The position numbers were made by a program, and so were the translations under genes. From Whitmania pigra (Eukaryota > Annelida > Clitellata > Hirudinida > Haemopidae), in contig JAJTWR010000278.1 in assembly GCA_021613335.1 (NCBI GenBank), positions 1,751,501-1,815,500 on the forward strand: a DNA stretch of 64,000 nt. Reading direction: 5' to 3'. Shown here in pieces: positions 34,060 to 47,900 of the stretch; position 1 is the first letter of the stretch; each line of letters opens with the position of its first letter. Under the pieces are notes generated by a model, which had not been told where the DNA came from, made no database searches, and saw only the letters and a list, made by a program, of their open reading frames with translations.

Positions 34060-36244
34060 GGACGTAATTTAGGGGGCAGAAGGTGACGTTGCTTTCCCCT
34101 TGACTTTAGACGCAATAAAGGTCATCTCATGTTTTTCGAGGGTTTCCCGTTTTTGGAAAAAAGCTGAAAACTTCCCAGGTAATAATGTCATTAATATTGT
34201 ATTACAAGAAATCAATATTTATGTCAATACAAAGTCTAATTTGTCTCTTTTGTTTTATTATTACTTTTAATTAATTTTTATTCAGCCAACTTTCATAATT
34301 GCTGAAAAGATTACCGAGGTGGTAATTTAAGTCAACAATTTAAACCATCCAGCCACCTTTTAAAACCCGAATGTTAATAATTTAATAATTTAATGTTAAT
34401 AATCTCACCGTGATTAAATTAAGAAATAAATTACGTTAAAGTAATTTTAGGCAAAATCCTAACAAACTTCCTAATTGAAAATAATCGTTCCCAGAACTTG
34501 GCGTGTTTGCGAGCAATTGAGGGACATGGAATGAACTTTTGATAGGAAAATATTCCTCTGAACCTTTCATTGTGGATCCGGGAAGATTCATTGATTTTGC
34601 TGGGTAATTTTCTGGAAGTGCATGCACCTGTCATCCTCTCATCGAAGAAAAAAGAAAGAGGAAAAACTCGACAACAATAGAGAAATTTTCAAAGACAAAA
34701 TTTTCAAAGGCTTTTTGTTGGAGGCTGAGATTACAAACAAGAAATAGCAGACTAGTCATTGATTGGCAAATTAAAAGCTGTGACTTCAATTCAGTCACAT
34801 TGCTTTTGCTTCTAAAAACAAGATTTTTAGTCAACATATAAGAATGTCATCATCATTTCTAACATAAACATCATTATCACTACCATCATAGTTGTCAAAT
34901 CACTCTAGAAAGCACTTGCATGTTATGTTTGCATGAAAATCACATGCTTATCCCCGTGGCTCTAAGAAGAAAATTTACGGGAAAGTATTTAAGAATTTAA
35001 TATTAATCGGAGGTAATTCCCTTTTATTATTCTGTTTAAACATCCAAAATAATTATGGAATAAATAATTATAAAAAATAAATGGAAATTCTAACAAAAAA
35101 TTGTATTAAATATAATTTTTGCTTTATCTTTCATGAACCGTGCGGCTGAACAAATACAATTATTTTTATGCCCTCAGCAATCAAAGCCAAAATCAATCCT
35201 CATTCAGATGCTAATGTGCCTCTTCGGGAATTAATTCAAGCCAAGGACATGATTAAAAATAAAAATATACGAAAAATCTTCAATCGTTAATACACTTGGC
35301 ATCTTAACATGATTAATTAATCTATAATTAATAAAATTCTGTCTACTCCTCACATGGATTGACAGAAATTCACATCCGCCAAATATTTGAATTAAAAAAT
35401 GCAATTAAAATAACTTTTCAAAAATTCACTATTTTCCGAAACAATGAGGAAGCCTCACATACATAAAGTGCTCAGTCATTTTCCTATTTACCTGCTCTTT
35501 CAGAGGATATTTTCCTCATGTCTTAATCGGTTCTAAAAATCAATTTGTAATGAATTCTGATAAATCATGAAATAATTGATTTGTATGGTGACTTATGCAT
35601 GGAGGCGCTATTTGTAATACTTATTTGAGAATATTAGTTTACATTTAAATTATAACTTTAATAAACAATAATGCATAAAGTAGTTTATGTAAATAACCCG
35701 TGGATGCTATTATGTAATACAGGGAATACAAAGGTAGGTATGTAGTGATTAACAAAAAGTACATGAATTTTTACTTCAATATAATGTCACTAATTTGACT
35801 CTACTATAATACCTCCTTTTGCACTCCCTATATTACCGATTTAAATATTTTACATTATTTAGTTTGAGCAGTTATCACAATCACAGATTGACATTAATTA
35901 TGAATATTGATGGTCAGTATGAGTGTTGCCCAGCGACGCGAAATTAAGCCACGTTACGAAACTAAAACAATTCAACTGTTGAACATGACCAGCAAACCAA
36001 ACCTTGAGCACAAGCCATGCTGTCGAGATCTTTATAAGTTGAGTCGAGGCTGGCAACAGCACGTTATTGTTGTCGTTGTTGTGGCTGCTATTGCTAACGC
36101 TGATGCTGTCGTAGTTGTCGTTGCTGAGGACAGTTTATCCCGAAGATCATTTACTCCTATAATAAGTTTTAATTAGAAACATCGACGTGTTTTCTAAAAA
36201 GCCACTGTGCAGAACTGTTTCTAAGAATCTCTCGGCATCCAAAC
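34060..36244. other. Long intergenic stretch
   Basis: About 2.2 kb of AT-rich DNA. Short frames at 34,431-34,837 (minus) and 35,907-36,176 (plus) lack domains, splice partners and signals; the latter is inflated by a gtt/gct-rich run. No gene seen. Confidence 0.45.
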
Positions 36245-36981
36245 ATGTCAGATGTGGCCGGTTACGAAAAAATGTCTGAAAAAAGCGAGCAAAAAGACGA
36301 GTGCCGAGATTACCAGAGAGGTGCATGTCAGCGAGGGCAGAAGTGCAAGTACATTCATGTGGATTGTGCTCTAAAACCTGGCTATAGAGAACTCTTTGTT
36401 GACAATCTCGTGGCAGAAACATTGGCAGGAATTGCCTCGAAGTTTTCCATGTTGGACACGATTGAAGGAATGAATAAAAGCGGATGCTTAAGCCGTAAAA
36501 CTTGCGGATATCAATGCATCAAAAAAGGTGGAAAGCATATCTTAAACGATGGAAATGTTTTGTCTGCCGAAGAAAGCTGCAAAAAGTTAAAACTCGGTGG
36601 CGAAACAAAAGATATCAACAGAGCTTCCAATTACTCCTCCAATAACAGTTCGAGTGAGTCACTTTAGATCACAATTGCTTTGGAAATATGTAATTGAGAA
36701 TAAATATTTGAAATATTTTTTAACGTCTTAAATGTACTTATGAAGAATTGGAAATGTATGCCACGGAGAGATCCTCCTGTAATGCCAGCGATCCCTACAG
36801 CCTCACATCCTCTCGTTGCAAACCAATTTGCAAAGATTTCCTGAAAGGGCGATGTACGAGGTCCATTTGCTGCAAATACAGGCACATGACCCTTGACGAA
36901 TTTGAAGAGGAAACGTTTGAAAGGGCAGCCATTCACGTCGTCGATAGGCTCTTAGCGATGATTGAACATATAAGTCATTAA
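36245..36981 (+). CDS. Two-finger CCCH zinc-finger protein (ZC3H10-like)
   Basis: Two exons, 36245-36653 and 36746-36981, joined by a phase-1 intron with a GTGAGT donor; 214 residues. The first CCCH finger (residues ~19-38) is CRDYQRGACQRGQKCKYIH and the second is CKDFLKGRCTRSICCKYRH. Both have spacing C-x7-C-x5-C-x3-H, the type found in ZC3H10 and close to muscleblind fingers. Such proteins bind RNA. The region between fingers is Lys- and Ser-rich. ZC3H10 has three fingers; a Cys/His cluster between the two here (CLSRKTCGYQC) could be a decayed third, which is inference. No paralog nearby. Confidence 0.72.
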
Positions 36982-36989
36982 GGCACAAC

Positions 36990-38563
36990 TTGTCGAATAT
37001 TACTGGGTATCATTTTACTTGTAATTAATGTACTTATTTACATGTACAATGTACATCTTTAATGGGCGTTGTTAGCCTTACAGATTTTACTTAGTTGTTT
37101 CTAATTTTCTGTGATTTTATGTATTTCGTCTCGAGCAGTTACTTCCTCGTACCTCATCGGTTTTGATTGCACTGGGTTTTAATCAACTAAAAAATCTTTG
37201 ACACGAAAGAATTTGCAATCAATTTGTATAGTTTCTTATTGATTGCATCTTTCGTAATTTTTCGATTATTTTTCATAATTATTTTGTACATATTTTTATG
37301 TGCTTTAGTTAATTGTTAAAGACGTTTTATAATTAGTCTTTAAAGAATGTGTCTGTCCCATAAATTACAACGATAAAAAATGTTTTTTTAAGATTTAGTT
37401 CGGAATAAATTGAATAATCACTAATACAATATCATTGATGATTAACATTTTTAAGTCAGCCCTCCTGTCTATAGTTTATTTACCTCAGCCACACAAAGAG
37501 GTCGTTTCAAAACAAAAGCCACGGCCATCAAGCTGATTATGAAGAATGAGAAATTGGATTCCATTTATTGTATACGGAGAACGTAATTATCATGTGACGA
37601 GATAAAAGCATTGGAGCGTCCAAAGTAAAATAAATTGTTATCTGCGGTGTGATGCCATTACTATATTTGTAATTAACCATTTTTAAACCACTTGTTTTAA
37701 TTAATCCTGGTCCATTCTTTGGACAATCAATTTGAAGTGGATGCTTCAAAAAAGCCCTTTTAAAAATCAAAGCATTCCCTTGAAGAATGGCGATAAATAA
37801 CTGGCAAATAATAAGTTCTGCAATGTAAATTAAAAATTAAAACGCTAATAATTTAGCGGAAGATTCCGAGCTTTCCAAGTGTTTTCAAACTCCTTGTGGA
37901 TCACCTGCTCACCTGTTCTGAGAAGCGGATTTCATGCTATCACCAGTATTGTGATTTGAAATGATAGTTGTAAGTTGAAAATACAAAATTACACATCATT
38001 AAATTAAATTACCCAAATAATTTTGTTACAAACTGCAATTGTAGTTTAAATTACATAATTTCGTTACTCAAATGAAATTAATGCCCGTCTCTGCTCCCTC
38101 TCCGCTTAACGTTATCAATTTGGCGCATCTAACCTCCGTTAAGCCACTGGCCAGTTGCCAGTAACAGAGATGGGCGGATTATTCGCCTGCGGTAATGGAT
38201 GAATCGAATAAAATTTCTTTGTTTGTGAAATTTGCATGGATTAGGAATTTTAGGACATTTTGCCGAGACCAATGACTGCATCACTTAGTTTCATTTAAAG
38301 TGTTAACCCAATAATAAATAATTTTTAATTGTTAATAATTTTGCTTCTTTTGTCAAATAATTCTGCAACTTACCGACAAGCGCTTGTGTTTCTAAAATTC
38401 TAAAGGTGGTGTAAGTACTATTTTAATATAAGATTACAAAAATATTGCCAATAAAAATTTACTTATTCAGTAAACCAATTCGTTGAAGAAGGAAGAAGAG
38501 AGTTTACTTTTAAAATTGTTTTCATAAGGCTAGGGGCGTGATTTTAACTAAAGAAGTTGAGGG
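36990..38563. other. Intergenic, 5' flank of COMMD3
   Basis: AT-rich, no gene supported. The interval near 38,080-38,180 is somewhat GC-richer (ctctccgcttaacg, gccactggccag) and might be regulatory, but no specific motif was identified. Confidence 0.4.
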
Positions 38564-39740
38564 ATGGATCTCCCACAAATTGTCACTGATGGATTGCGCA
38601 CTTTGGGTGATTCTGGAACGGTTCCAGATAAAGTTTTTCACAATCTTGTCAAAACGGTTTGTGAATCCCTCCACTCAGCCAAAAGTCGGGTTCATAAATA
38701 GCAAACTTTATTCATACTTCAGTTAATTGGAAGTTCGTTTTCAGGCGATAAACCTAGCGTTCAGGGCGTAACGCCATTAGTACTTAAAATAACTTATGCT
38801 ACGCTTTCAAGCCTTATGTTGGAGTGTGCTAAATTGAACATTGAGTCCCAGGATATGAGGTTTCTTGTTAACTCATTTCTTATAAATAGCTTCTAATTGA
38901 TCAGTTCAGTTGTTTTTAAGCTCCATTCTCATAGGAAAACTAAGCGAAGAAAGGGCCAAAATTGTCTCCTCCCTTTACGAGGTTCAGCCAAAATTTTTAT
39001 GTATTGAGACATTTATTTCACTAAGATTATATTGTGCCATATTCTTAGGAAAACAAGGAGAAATACAGGAGCAAGTTGAAGAAGTAATGCTTGTCTAAAC
39101 GTGATTTAAAATGGCAAATAAATTTATATCAACTCGACAGGATAGCATTCCACCATCCCCGCATCGTTGATGTCAGTTGGAGGTTGCAGCACTGCATCAA
39201 GGTGTGCCCAGCTTTGTTTCCATTCGTGAATATCAAAACTATTTCTTAAAGCTCAGTTCTTGCAACATGACTAAAAAGCTAAGCATGTCCTCAACTTAGT
39301 GAACATTGTTTGGAATGAGGTTGCCTCCCAAGATAAGAAAGATAAAAATTTCAATACTGTTTTTCTCTTTTTTTTTACTTTTAAAAATTAAAAAGCTTTC
39401 ACTATTAAATCTTATTATTAATCTCGACAACTTCAGGACACTTATTCGGGGAAAGTGAGTCAGCCAATGTATGCCATAGAGATCAAAGTTTTGGTGAGAC
39501 CTACGTTAACAAGAATAATATTTTGTTCATGAGTTTACTTAAAAATCATCACAACAGAATATCAATGGACAGGTGGAGCCACTGCTTTTCTACTGCTCCA
39601 AAAGTGAACTGCAGGTCAAGATCAACTAAAATCCAAAAAAATATCCAAAGCAATATTAACTTGTTCATAATTTTATTTAACAGGACCTAGTCAGTAAACT
39701 TCAGGATGCCTGTAAAAGTCTGGAGAGAGTGGCTTCTTGA
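38564..39740 (+). CDS. COMMD3: COMM domain-containing protein 3
   Basis: Eight small exons with matching phases: 38564-38684, 38745-38859, 38921-38981, 39049-39083, 39141-39201, 39437-39493, 39573-39614 and 39684-39740; 182 residues (human about 195). The N-terminal helical domain starts MDLPQIVTDGLRTLG. The COMM domain begins at IVDVSWRLQHCIK and ends ELQDLVSKLQDACKSLERVA, which fits the COMMD3 C-terminus specifically. COMMD proteins form the ring-shaped Commander complex with CCDC22/CCDC93 and act in endosomal recycling. The first intron donor (GTCGGG) is weak. The stop lies 67 bp from the stop of CLP1 on the other strand. Confidence 0.85.
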
Positions 39741-39807
39741 AATGCATTTTAACTGTTGCAAACAAAGAACTGTCTCATACAATTTATAAAAAAAAACTAG
39801 AGAACAT

Positions 39808-42800
39808 TCAGTCATGGTATATGATGTCTTCCATCATCAATAAATTTCTGATCGTTTGTGATTGGTTCTTTGCTAAAACTGTCAAGGTTTGCTCCCTCAA
39901 GTCCACTCTCCAACTAAAAATGAAAGTTTTCATCGATAAAGATTGTCATTATAATTAATAAACTTTTAACATATTAAGTATTTTAAGCAGAATATATTAA
40001 GACTAAATGATCAAATCATGATCTTAGTCTCAATGAGTAATATCTTAATTAGAGTGGATCTGTGGCAAATTCTCAAGAATGGAACTCACATGATGACAAA
40101 ACCAGAGACATTCTCGAACATTCGGTCCATGCGTTCCTTATTACAACAAACACTTGCTAGATGACCCTCCATATTAACACCTGTTACCAAAAAAACCTCA
40201 ACCTAACACAAATTGTTTTTGAAAGCATTATCATTATTAATATCATGGCCATTATTATCACCAATATTACCATTACCATAAACACAAATGAGCATTTGAC
40301 TCACCAAAATCAAGAGTTTTGACCACAACATTTCTTTGTCCTTTGCAATAGAAAGAAATGTTTTTAATTTATAAATGTTGTTCTAATGAAGTACGTGAAA
40401 TAATTACTTGAGATTGTGAATATTTTGACATCTTGGAATGGGATGTGTATGTGGGTTGGTTCACCTTGTGAATAAAAATAATTCCTGATCACCAAGCTTC
40501 TCCTCTCAGATCTCATAACTTGATTCCTAGGTTCAACCTGTGGGTGTAGCATGAATATGATGCACCATGAGTTAATTAGAACATATTAATTACAAATTAT
40601 TTAAGTAACTGCAATGTAATCCAAGAACCAAGGTGCCTAAGACTATGCTTGATTTTAAGCATGGGACTTTCTTCTGTTTCCTTATGTACATAGTCAAAAG
40701 GTCGGGTTCCTAAAGTTCGGAACAAAAATATTTCCAATACTCAAATAAAACCAACAAAGTTTTTTGGTTTCAAATAATAATGATTGCTTCACTTCTGGTT
40801 ATTTCCTTTTTGTTTCTAGTTGCAAAGCATGCCTCATAGCTCTCATCTCCCTTGGACTTACTTTACTAAGTCAGAGGGTAAAGATGAGATTGGTAATAAA
40901 TGTAAGCAGATTTAAGAGTGTAAGAAGTCTTTAACATTGTCATCCAGGCATAACCTCAAGGCTATTCATACTGAAGAATCTTTCAAACATCAAAGCGGTC
41001 ACTACCAAATCTGACCAGATTAATAGTTTTATTATTTGTTTTGATAATCAAATTAATACTTCTATGGCATATGCTGTTAAAGCTTCTCCTGATCTTTCAC
41101 ATGCCATCAACATGGCCACATGTCCTACTGTCGAGATCAGATCAATCGTCACTGTCTGTTCAGACAATAAAAGAAGAGTAGCAAACAAGGTGATTATTTG
41201 ATATTTAACAATTACCCAAACATTTTTTATAATGTAAAGTTTGTTGAAAGCTAATGTCCTGTCATTAAATTGGCTTTGTAAAGATCATTGCTCCTATCAA
41301 AACCAGGTGGAACTAGAACCAAATGAGTCAATATTGAGAATGAGGTCAGTATTTGAAGAACTCTTTAATGAGCAGAACAAGGATATGGGTCTAGTGATTC
41401 CCAGTCATTCAGATTTCATCCTTTTAGAGCAGGTATCTATCCTGACAAGACAGAAAACATCAGAAGATTGAGACCAAACCCACCTCCCACAACATCTCAC
41501 ACTTTTAACAGTTCAGAAGGATACTCTCAAGGAGCCAATAAAATTATTTTACAGGCCTTGCCTGAAATTACAGCAAAAATCCCAATGGAAAAAATGTGTT
41601 GACTTCCTGATATTTGCACATCTTTTTACACGTGTTCAAATGATGACTTCAATCTATCTAGTCTTAGACATTACCACTAACAAGCATAATGGCCAGAGAA
41701 AGGAAAAGTTCAAAGCATTATTCTTTAGAGGTTCCATTTTCCTACATCCTCGATCGTAAGGGTTTGGTTTCCAAGAGTTCGGAACAAAATTTTTTCCAAA
41801 CCCAATTAAAACTGTGCATGGAAAAAAATTATTTCCGAGTACTCAAATAAAACCGTTAGGTTAACATTGAAGTCCCGTGCTTACTTAATTTGCTATGTAT
41901 AATTGAACTATTTTCTAAATGGACATCATCTTACTTCAATTGGTTTGGGTTGTGAGATCATCTGGACAATAGAAGGCACTTCTTTGCACAAGCTCACATA
42001 AAGATGAGGATCTCCCATGACGATCACAACATCAACTGAATAAACAAAGTTTTGGTTAGTGGAATCAACTAACAAGACAGAAATATATTATTTGGCTCCT
42101 TATTAATCTTAGTACTTAGCAAGGAAAATCATTACTGAGAGTAGTACTAGCAAATCAACAAAATTAAACTAATGAGTTATTTTGGAGTCAGCAACATGAT
42201 ACCTTCGAACGAACGAGCTGCAGTCATTATTGCTTCGTATCCTAAGCCGGTCACCCATCCACAAGTGTTGATTATGAGGCCACTGGAATTTGCTGCCAGA
42301 TGATTTAGGTTGTTATTATAAGGTAAAATTCAATTCACTTAATATCAATAAAATTTCCGTTAGCCTTCTTTAAACATATGTGGGATTTATTTATATGATT
42401 AATTACAACAATCAGTTGAAATAAGATTGCTCAAATCAACAGATACTTTATAATAAATGTGGCACATAATAAGTGTCAGTTACTAACAATTACATCCACA
42501 ATAACATGGATGAACTAAATATTTATACCTATAATATAAAACCTATAATAACTCTCAAATCTGAACAATGATAACTCAAAACTAGCCTAGTTGATCTTCC
42601 CTTTGTAATTTATTGACAGAATCAGCCATGCTACTAATGAGAAACTTGTAAAAGCTTCCGTTTTTCTCAGGAGATTTGCAACCAAAGTGGCTAATTCGAT
42701 AGGGGGGGAACAGAAAACCTTCCTTAATGTCAATTTGTTCTGTTATTGAAATGGCACCTTTAAAAGAATAAAATGTTTTCAAAATTCAGCGACTAACAAG

Positions 42801-43516
42801 AGATTTATAATTTGTGAACAAACCTATTGTCCCTGGGAGAGATATTTCATTCTGGTTCAAAAAATTAAAAGTTCAATGAGTAATAATAATAATAATACAC
42901 ATATAATAATTCAATTTTAAACAAATTAGCATGACATTATATGTCTCAAGAAGACAAACCTGTCCTAAATCCAGATCAACAAAAATGGGTTTCCACAGGG
43001 ACCTGACAGCATAATTACACAGAATTTTGCACAAACTGCTCTTTCCCATGTCCGTTGGACCAACAACAAGAACCTATCATGAAAACATCTTTTAAGAAAT
43101 TTTTTTTGTCTGAGATGATCTCAAGTATCCTTACCCTAGGACCAGTGATGGAATTTGACTTTGACATTTCTCTTCTCAAGTTGAGTTCATTGTGTATGCA
43201 TAGGTATCTACCAATGGTTGAATCTGAGGAGCAGATCTCTGAAGAATATGCCCCGTTCATATTAAGGGTGCATCCATACCAAGTGAAAACAAGCACTCTT
43301 GCTCCAGAGGGAAATGAATAGTTCTTATCTGTTTGTAAATCAGCACCAAATATTTCAGCAGACCCAAACTTAAGCTAAAGGATAAAATTTATAATGTAAA
43401 ATGGCAATTGTAATGCAATTTAAAGAAACAGTTGCACTGATTACTTCAATTGAGAAATTCTCATCTTTTACTTGAAAATGAACACCGCTGGCTTTCTTAA
43501 GAACAATGAGGTCCAT
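39808..43516 (-). CDS. CLP1: Polynucleotide 5'-hydroxyl kinase CLP1
   Basis: Eleven exons on the minus strand: 43516-43445, 43374-43135, 43073-42960, 42851-42824, 42757-42583, 42282-42203, 42035-41935, 40537-40408, 40340-40305, 40180-40090 and 39913-39808; 390 residues (human 425). All phases match. Landmarks: [10 protein letters not shown] and [18 protein letters not shown] (N-terminal domain); Walker [10 protein letters not shown]; Walker [46 protein letters not shown]; and the C-terminal [19 protein letters not shown]1 phosphorylates RNA 5' ends and works in mRNA 3'-end cleavage factor II and with the tRNA splicing endonuclease. The exon 5/6 junction is the least certain. Intron 7 (1.4 kb) holds a transposon. 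It is divergent from the IleRS gene. Confidence 0.88.
40655..41885 (+). mobile_element. BED-finger transposon relic in CLP1 intron 7
   Basis: Near 40,830-41,000 a frame reads [19 protein letters not shown], then [17 protein letters not shown], a BED zinc finger of hAT-type transposases, with stops. The outer sequences taagcatgggacttt (from 40,655) and gaagtcccgtgctta (ending near 41,885) are inverted with two mismatches. A direct repeat around gttcggaacaaaa lies near 40,715 and 41,790. The element is on the strand opposite to CLP1. It is dead, and its exact ends are approximate. Confidence 0.55.
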
Positions 43517-44998
43517 AACACAATTCTTCAACAACAAAAAATACAACACTTATATCATCGCTTGTAATTCAACAACTTATAAACAATATTTCATTACTTC
43601 TGAAACTTTTTAAATAGGAATAATAAAGATTGTGTAGTCATATGCAAGAGCTGAGCCAGATGCATAGCACATAATAGATACAAATTGTAGTAAATGACAT
43701 GGCTTAATTTATGCCTTGTTTATTCGATAAATATTCAGTTAACTAAAGGATGGAGTTAACAGTAAATTCTGTGCTTACGTAATTGAGTTATTAATGTCGA
43801 TTGTGTAATAAGTCTTAGTGCTGAATATTCACTAAGCAGGAATGATTGCCAATGTCAAATGTTTTGCAGATTATTTGAATCTGTTGAGGAATAATGGAAT
43901 GCTTTTTTATGTTAAATGGAATGGAGCTGCCTAACGAAAATATTATATTTTAACAAGTAATAAATAAATTAAAATTATATTGCCATGGTTATAAGCCAGA
44001 ATGCAAGAACTGCATGATTTGGCAGCTCCAATTTAACTTGAAACATTGTTAAGCCTAGTACAAACACATTCACATTTGATGCTAGTAATTGAAAGCGTAT
44101 GATATGACGATATAATCCAAATGGTAATCCAAAAATATTAATGCACGATGAAATAAACTAATTTTGCAAGCATTTTACCTTTCCAAAAGCTAAATAACGT
44201 ACAACGTTTAGCAATTATTCGTACAACCGATAACACTTTACATGGGGGCTAGCGAAATTCATAAACAAAAACAAATAGGGCGCTTTTGGGGAATGGATTA
44301 CCAATAGCTAATTAAATATAGAAAAATCAAATATGCTAAAATAAATCAATTTGATCAATTGATTTTAAAATAATGTTCTCAACATCTCCATTTTGTTAAA
44401 AAAATTTACAATTAAGAACCAACATGCTTCAAGGACTTTTAACAAACAAATCGGTAATAATTGAGCAGGAGTTAAGTGAATACCATATCCAAGCAATAAA
44501 TTGCCATTGGCCACAGAAATTGCGAAAGGAGCAAGTTGATAATTAAATTTTGAAAATTACGAGCAAGTTTAACTTGTTGCCTTTATATTTTTTATTTGAA
44601 TGAGTTAATTATTACGACATAAGCTTTTAATTTATATTCTAAATTTTCCGTTTCATAATCTAGAACTATTTTAAAGTTATATTAAATTTATAAAAACTAT
44701 GAAAATTTAACTTTCATTATTCAGAATACTTTTGCTGACAAACCTCGCACCTCTGCAAATTTGTGACAGGCTACTTGTTTAAGTATAAAAATTAAAACTG
44801 ATCTTTATTGAAGGCGAGGAAGAACGGTAATTACCGACTTATTAAGTCTTTTCGACAGCGGATTAGGACTTTAAATATATTCAGTTTTGAAAATAGTTTG
44901 TATTTTTGTTAATTTTTGACAGTTTAAACAATTTAGCAAGTGCCTATTACGCAGGCGACTTTCACGTGTTTTCTCTTGTTACCCTCAGACGCGTCGGT
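43517..44998. other. Divergent intergenic region of CLP1 and IleRS
   Basis: This 1.48 kb holds the 5' regions of both genes; no other gene was seen. An E-box CACGTG lies at 44963-44968, 36 bp before the IleRS start. A pyrimidine tract ending in CAG (44970-44988) immediately precedes the IleRS start and looks like a 3' splice site. Confidence 0.5.
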
Positions 44999-47900
44999 AT
45001 GTTGCCAGAGAACATACGCTTTCCTGATGTCGAAGAGGAGATCTTGAAATTCTGGAAAGAAAAAAATGCTTTTGAAACCTCTTTTCAGTTGTCTCAGGGC
45101 AGGCCACGGTAATTATTTTTTGAAACTGGCAATATCTAAAGTTCATTTAATCAATAAAGATATCTTAATTGAAAATGCTGTTCAGTAATTTACAATGTAT
45201 GGTTTTAAAATTGAAGATACACATTTTATGATGGCCCTCCATTTGCTACTGGCTTGCCCCATTATGGGCACATATTAGCTGGTACTGTCAAAGATATTGT
45301 TACAAGGTGGGCTCATCAAAGTGGGTTCCATGTAGAAAGGAGGTTTGGTTGGGATTGCCATGGACTTCCTGTGGTTAGTAGTTGGATGTGGCTATACATA
45401 TTTGATTACACCATTGTGCTAATCCTTGGTGTCTGGCAAGATTTGTAATGTTTTATAAACTGTCACTACTAAAGAATTACAAAATAGAATTGATAAAATT
45501 ACAACCACGTTAATGTACTTCATAGGAATATGAAATAGATAAAAAACTTGGGATTAAAAGCCCAAAAGATGTTTTGGACATGGGAATTGATAAATACAAT
45601 GCGGAATGTCGTAAAATCGTCATGAGATATGCAACTGAGTGGGAGGTTGGTTTTTGTTACACTTTGCCTCCTTAATAATAACTCTTAGGAACTCAATAAC
45701 ATGTTTAACAAAGGAAATTGTGACAAGATTGGGAAGATGGATTGATTTTAAAAATGATTACAAGACAATGTATCCATGGTTCATGGAAAGCATTTGGTGG
45801 ATCTTTAAGCAGTTGTATAACAAGGGATTAGTTTACAAGGGCTTTAAGGTAATTACATTCATTTGTTTCAGTTTGGATTTTGATGTTTTTGCACAACTCT
45901 TGTCTTTTGGGACAACTGGGTTTAGGATTGCTAATCATGCCAGTTTGGTTTATTTTATTATTCAATTCAGGACCCAGTCACCAATCTTATAATAGCATTC
46001 CTACTGATGATATTAGCCGAGTTATACTTTTGCAAAGTTTCCAAAGCATATTATTTTACAATTACAGGTAATGCCCTTTTCAACAAGTTGCAGTACTCCA
46101 TTGTCAAACTTTGAGTCTGGTCAGAACTACAAGGATGTTGATGACCCATCAGGTTGGCTTGTCCTTCGAGAAATGAAATTGATTCTTTGCGGACTATTTA
46201 TCTGAGATATTAATTGGATTGTTATTAATTTAATTGGTATTATGTTTATTTAATGATGTTAATTGCTATTATTATGTTTATTTACTCTAACTGGTATTAT
46301 GCTTAATTAATTATATTAATTGGTATTATTATGTTTTTCAGTTGTGGTGAGTTTTCCATTGGAGGGTAATCCGAATGAGGAGTTGGTGGCTTGGACCACA
46401 ACACCTTGGACACTGCCAAGCAATCTGGCTTTGTGTGTCAACCCAGAGTTGACCTACGTCAAGCTCAAAGGTATTTGTGTTTTGTTTAAATCTTCTGACA
46501 TGCATCAGACATCTAGACTAATGCATGATGATAAGTGAATGAATAATTGAAATGCTTAGATTTGAAGAGTGGAAAAGTTTTTATCATGATGGAGGCGAGA
46601 ATATGCCAGCTTTACACAAAGCCTGAGGACTATGAAATAACTGAGAGGTGATTGCTTGAGATTATTTGTATATTATTCACAACCTTATTAATTATTTGTT
46701 GAAACATTTTTAGATTCAAGGGCTCTGCACTTGAGGGCCTCGCTTACAAGCCACTATTCGATTATTTTTCAAAGGTGAGAATTGCATGTTGTGAACTTAA
46801 AATTTTGCACATGTTACATAACCTTTATTACATTTTTACAATAAACAGATGCAGAAGAATGGTGCCTTCAAGGTCGTTACCGATGGATACGTGACCGAGG
46901 AGAGCGGCACAGGAGTTGTCCACCAAGCACCGTATTTTGGAGAGGTAAACTTTAAACTTTGCATTGTCTCGTCTCTAAATTCATTGGACTGTTACTTTGA
47001 CGTCTGAACATCATTCTCAGGATGATTACCGTGTTTGTCTGAAATACGGCATCATCAACAAAGACATGGAACCAGTTTGCCCCATTGATATGAGTGGGAG
47101 GTTTGAAGAACCTGTCATGCACTTCATTGGCCAACATGTCAAGGTGTTTTTAAAATAACATTCTTTCTTGATTTTAATTTATAAAATTATACTAGATATA
47201 ATGTTATACTAGATAATATTTAAAATGAGATTTTATTTTTTACAGGAAGCTGACAAAAATATAATCATGCATTTGAAGGAAAAGAACAGGCTTGTCCAAA
47301 ATGCAACAGTTAGGCACAGTTATCCTTTCTGCTGGAGGTTTGATATTGGAGTTAGGTTTTCTGTCGTTGGATGGTTGCTTTAATTGTTGTTTCATGCAGA
47401 TCCGATACACCACTCATCTATCGAGCTGTACCAAGCTGGTTTATAAGAGTTGAGGAGTTCAATCAAAAGATGATCGAGAGTAACAGCTCCACTTATTGGT
47501 ATGTAATTTGCTTTCTTTAAGGTTTGTCAGCATCATTGCAAAAGTCATCTGAGATTTAAAGTCTGAAAACCCGTTGCATAGGAATGATCTGCATGCACAT
47601 GCTTAAGCAGTTTTGTTTAAATTAATTTACTCATACTTTTATCATGAAGAAGTCTTGCATTGCAAATATTTATGCATTTACTTAACTTTTATAAAAGGGT
47701 TCCTGACTTTGTGAAAGAGAAACGATTTGGCAATTGGCTGAAAGATGCTCGTGATTGGGCCGTATCACGAAACAGGTACTGGGGAACACCCATCCCCATC
47801 TGGATGAGTGAAGATGGACAGGAAGTTGTTTGCATTGGTTCGATTGAAGAGCTCAAGGAACTTACAGGAGTAAACGATATTTCAGATCTGCACAGAGAAA

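Noticed and set aside
35907..36176. An 89-codon plus-strand frame
   Set aside because: It owes its length to a gtt/gct-rich run (IVVVVVAAIANADAVVVVV) and has no supporting features.
39549..39625. Candidate last exon of CLP1 (VDLDLQFTFGAVEKQW)
   Set aside because: The phase does not fit the previous exon, and it is antisense to a COMMD3 exon. The exon at 39913-39808 fits both phase and the CLP1 C-terminal pattern.
43055..43321. An 88-codon plus-strand frame
   Set aside because: It is antisense to CLP1 exons 2 and 3, which carry the conserved motifs including the Walker A loop.
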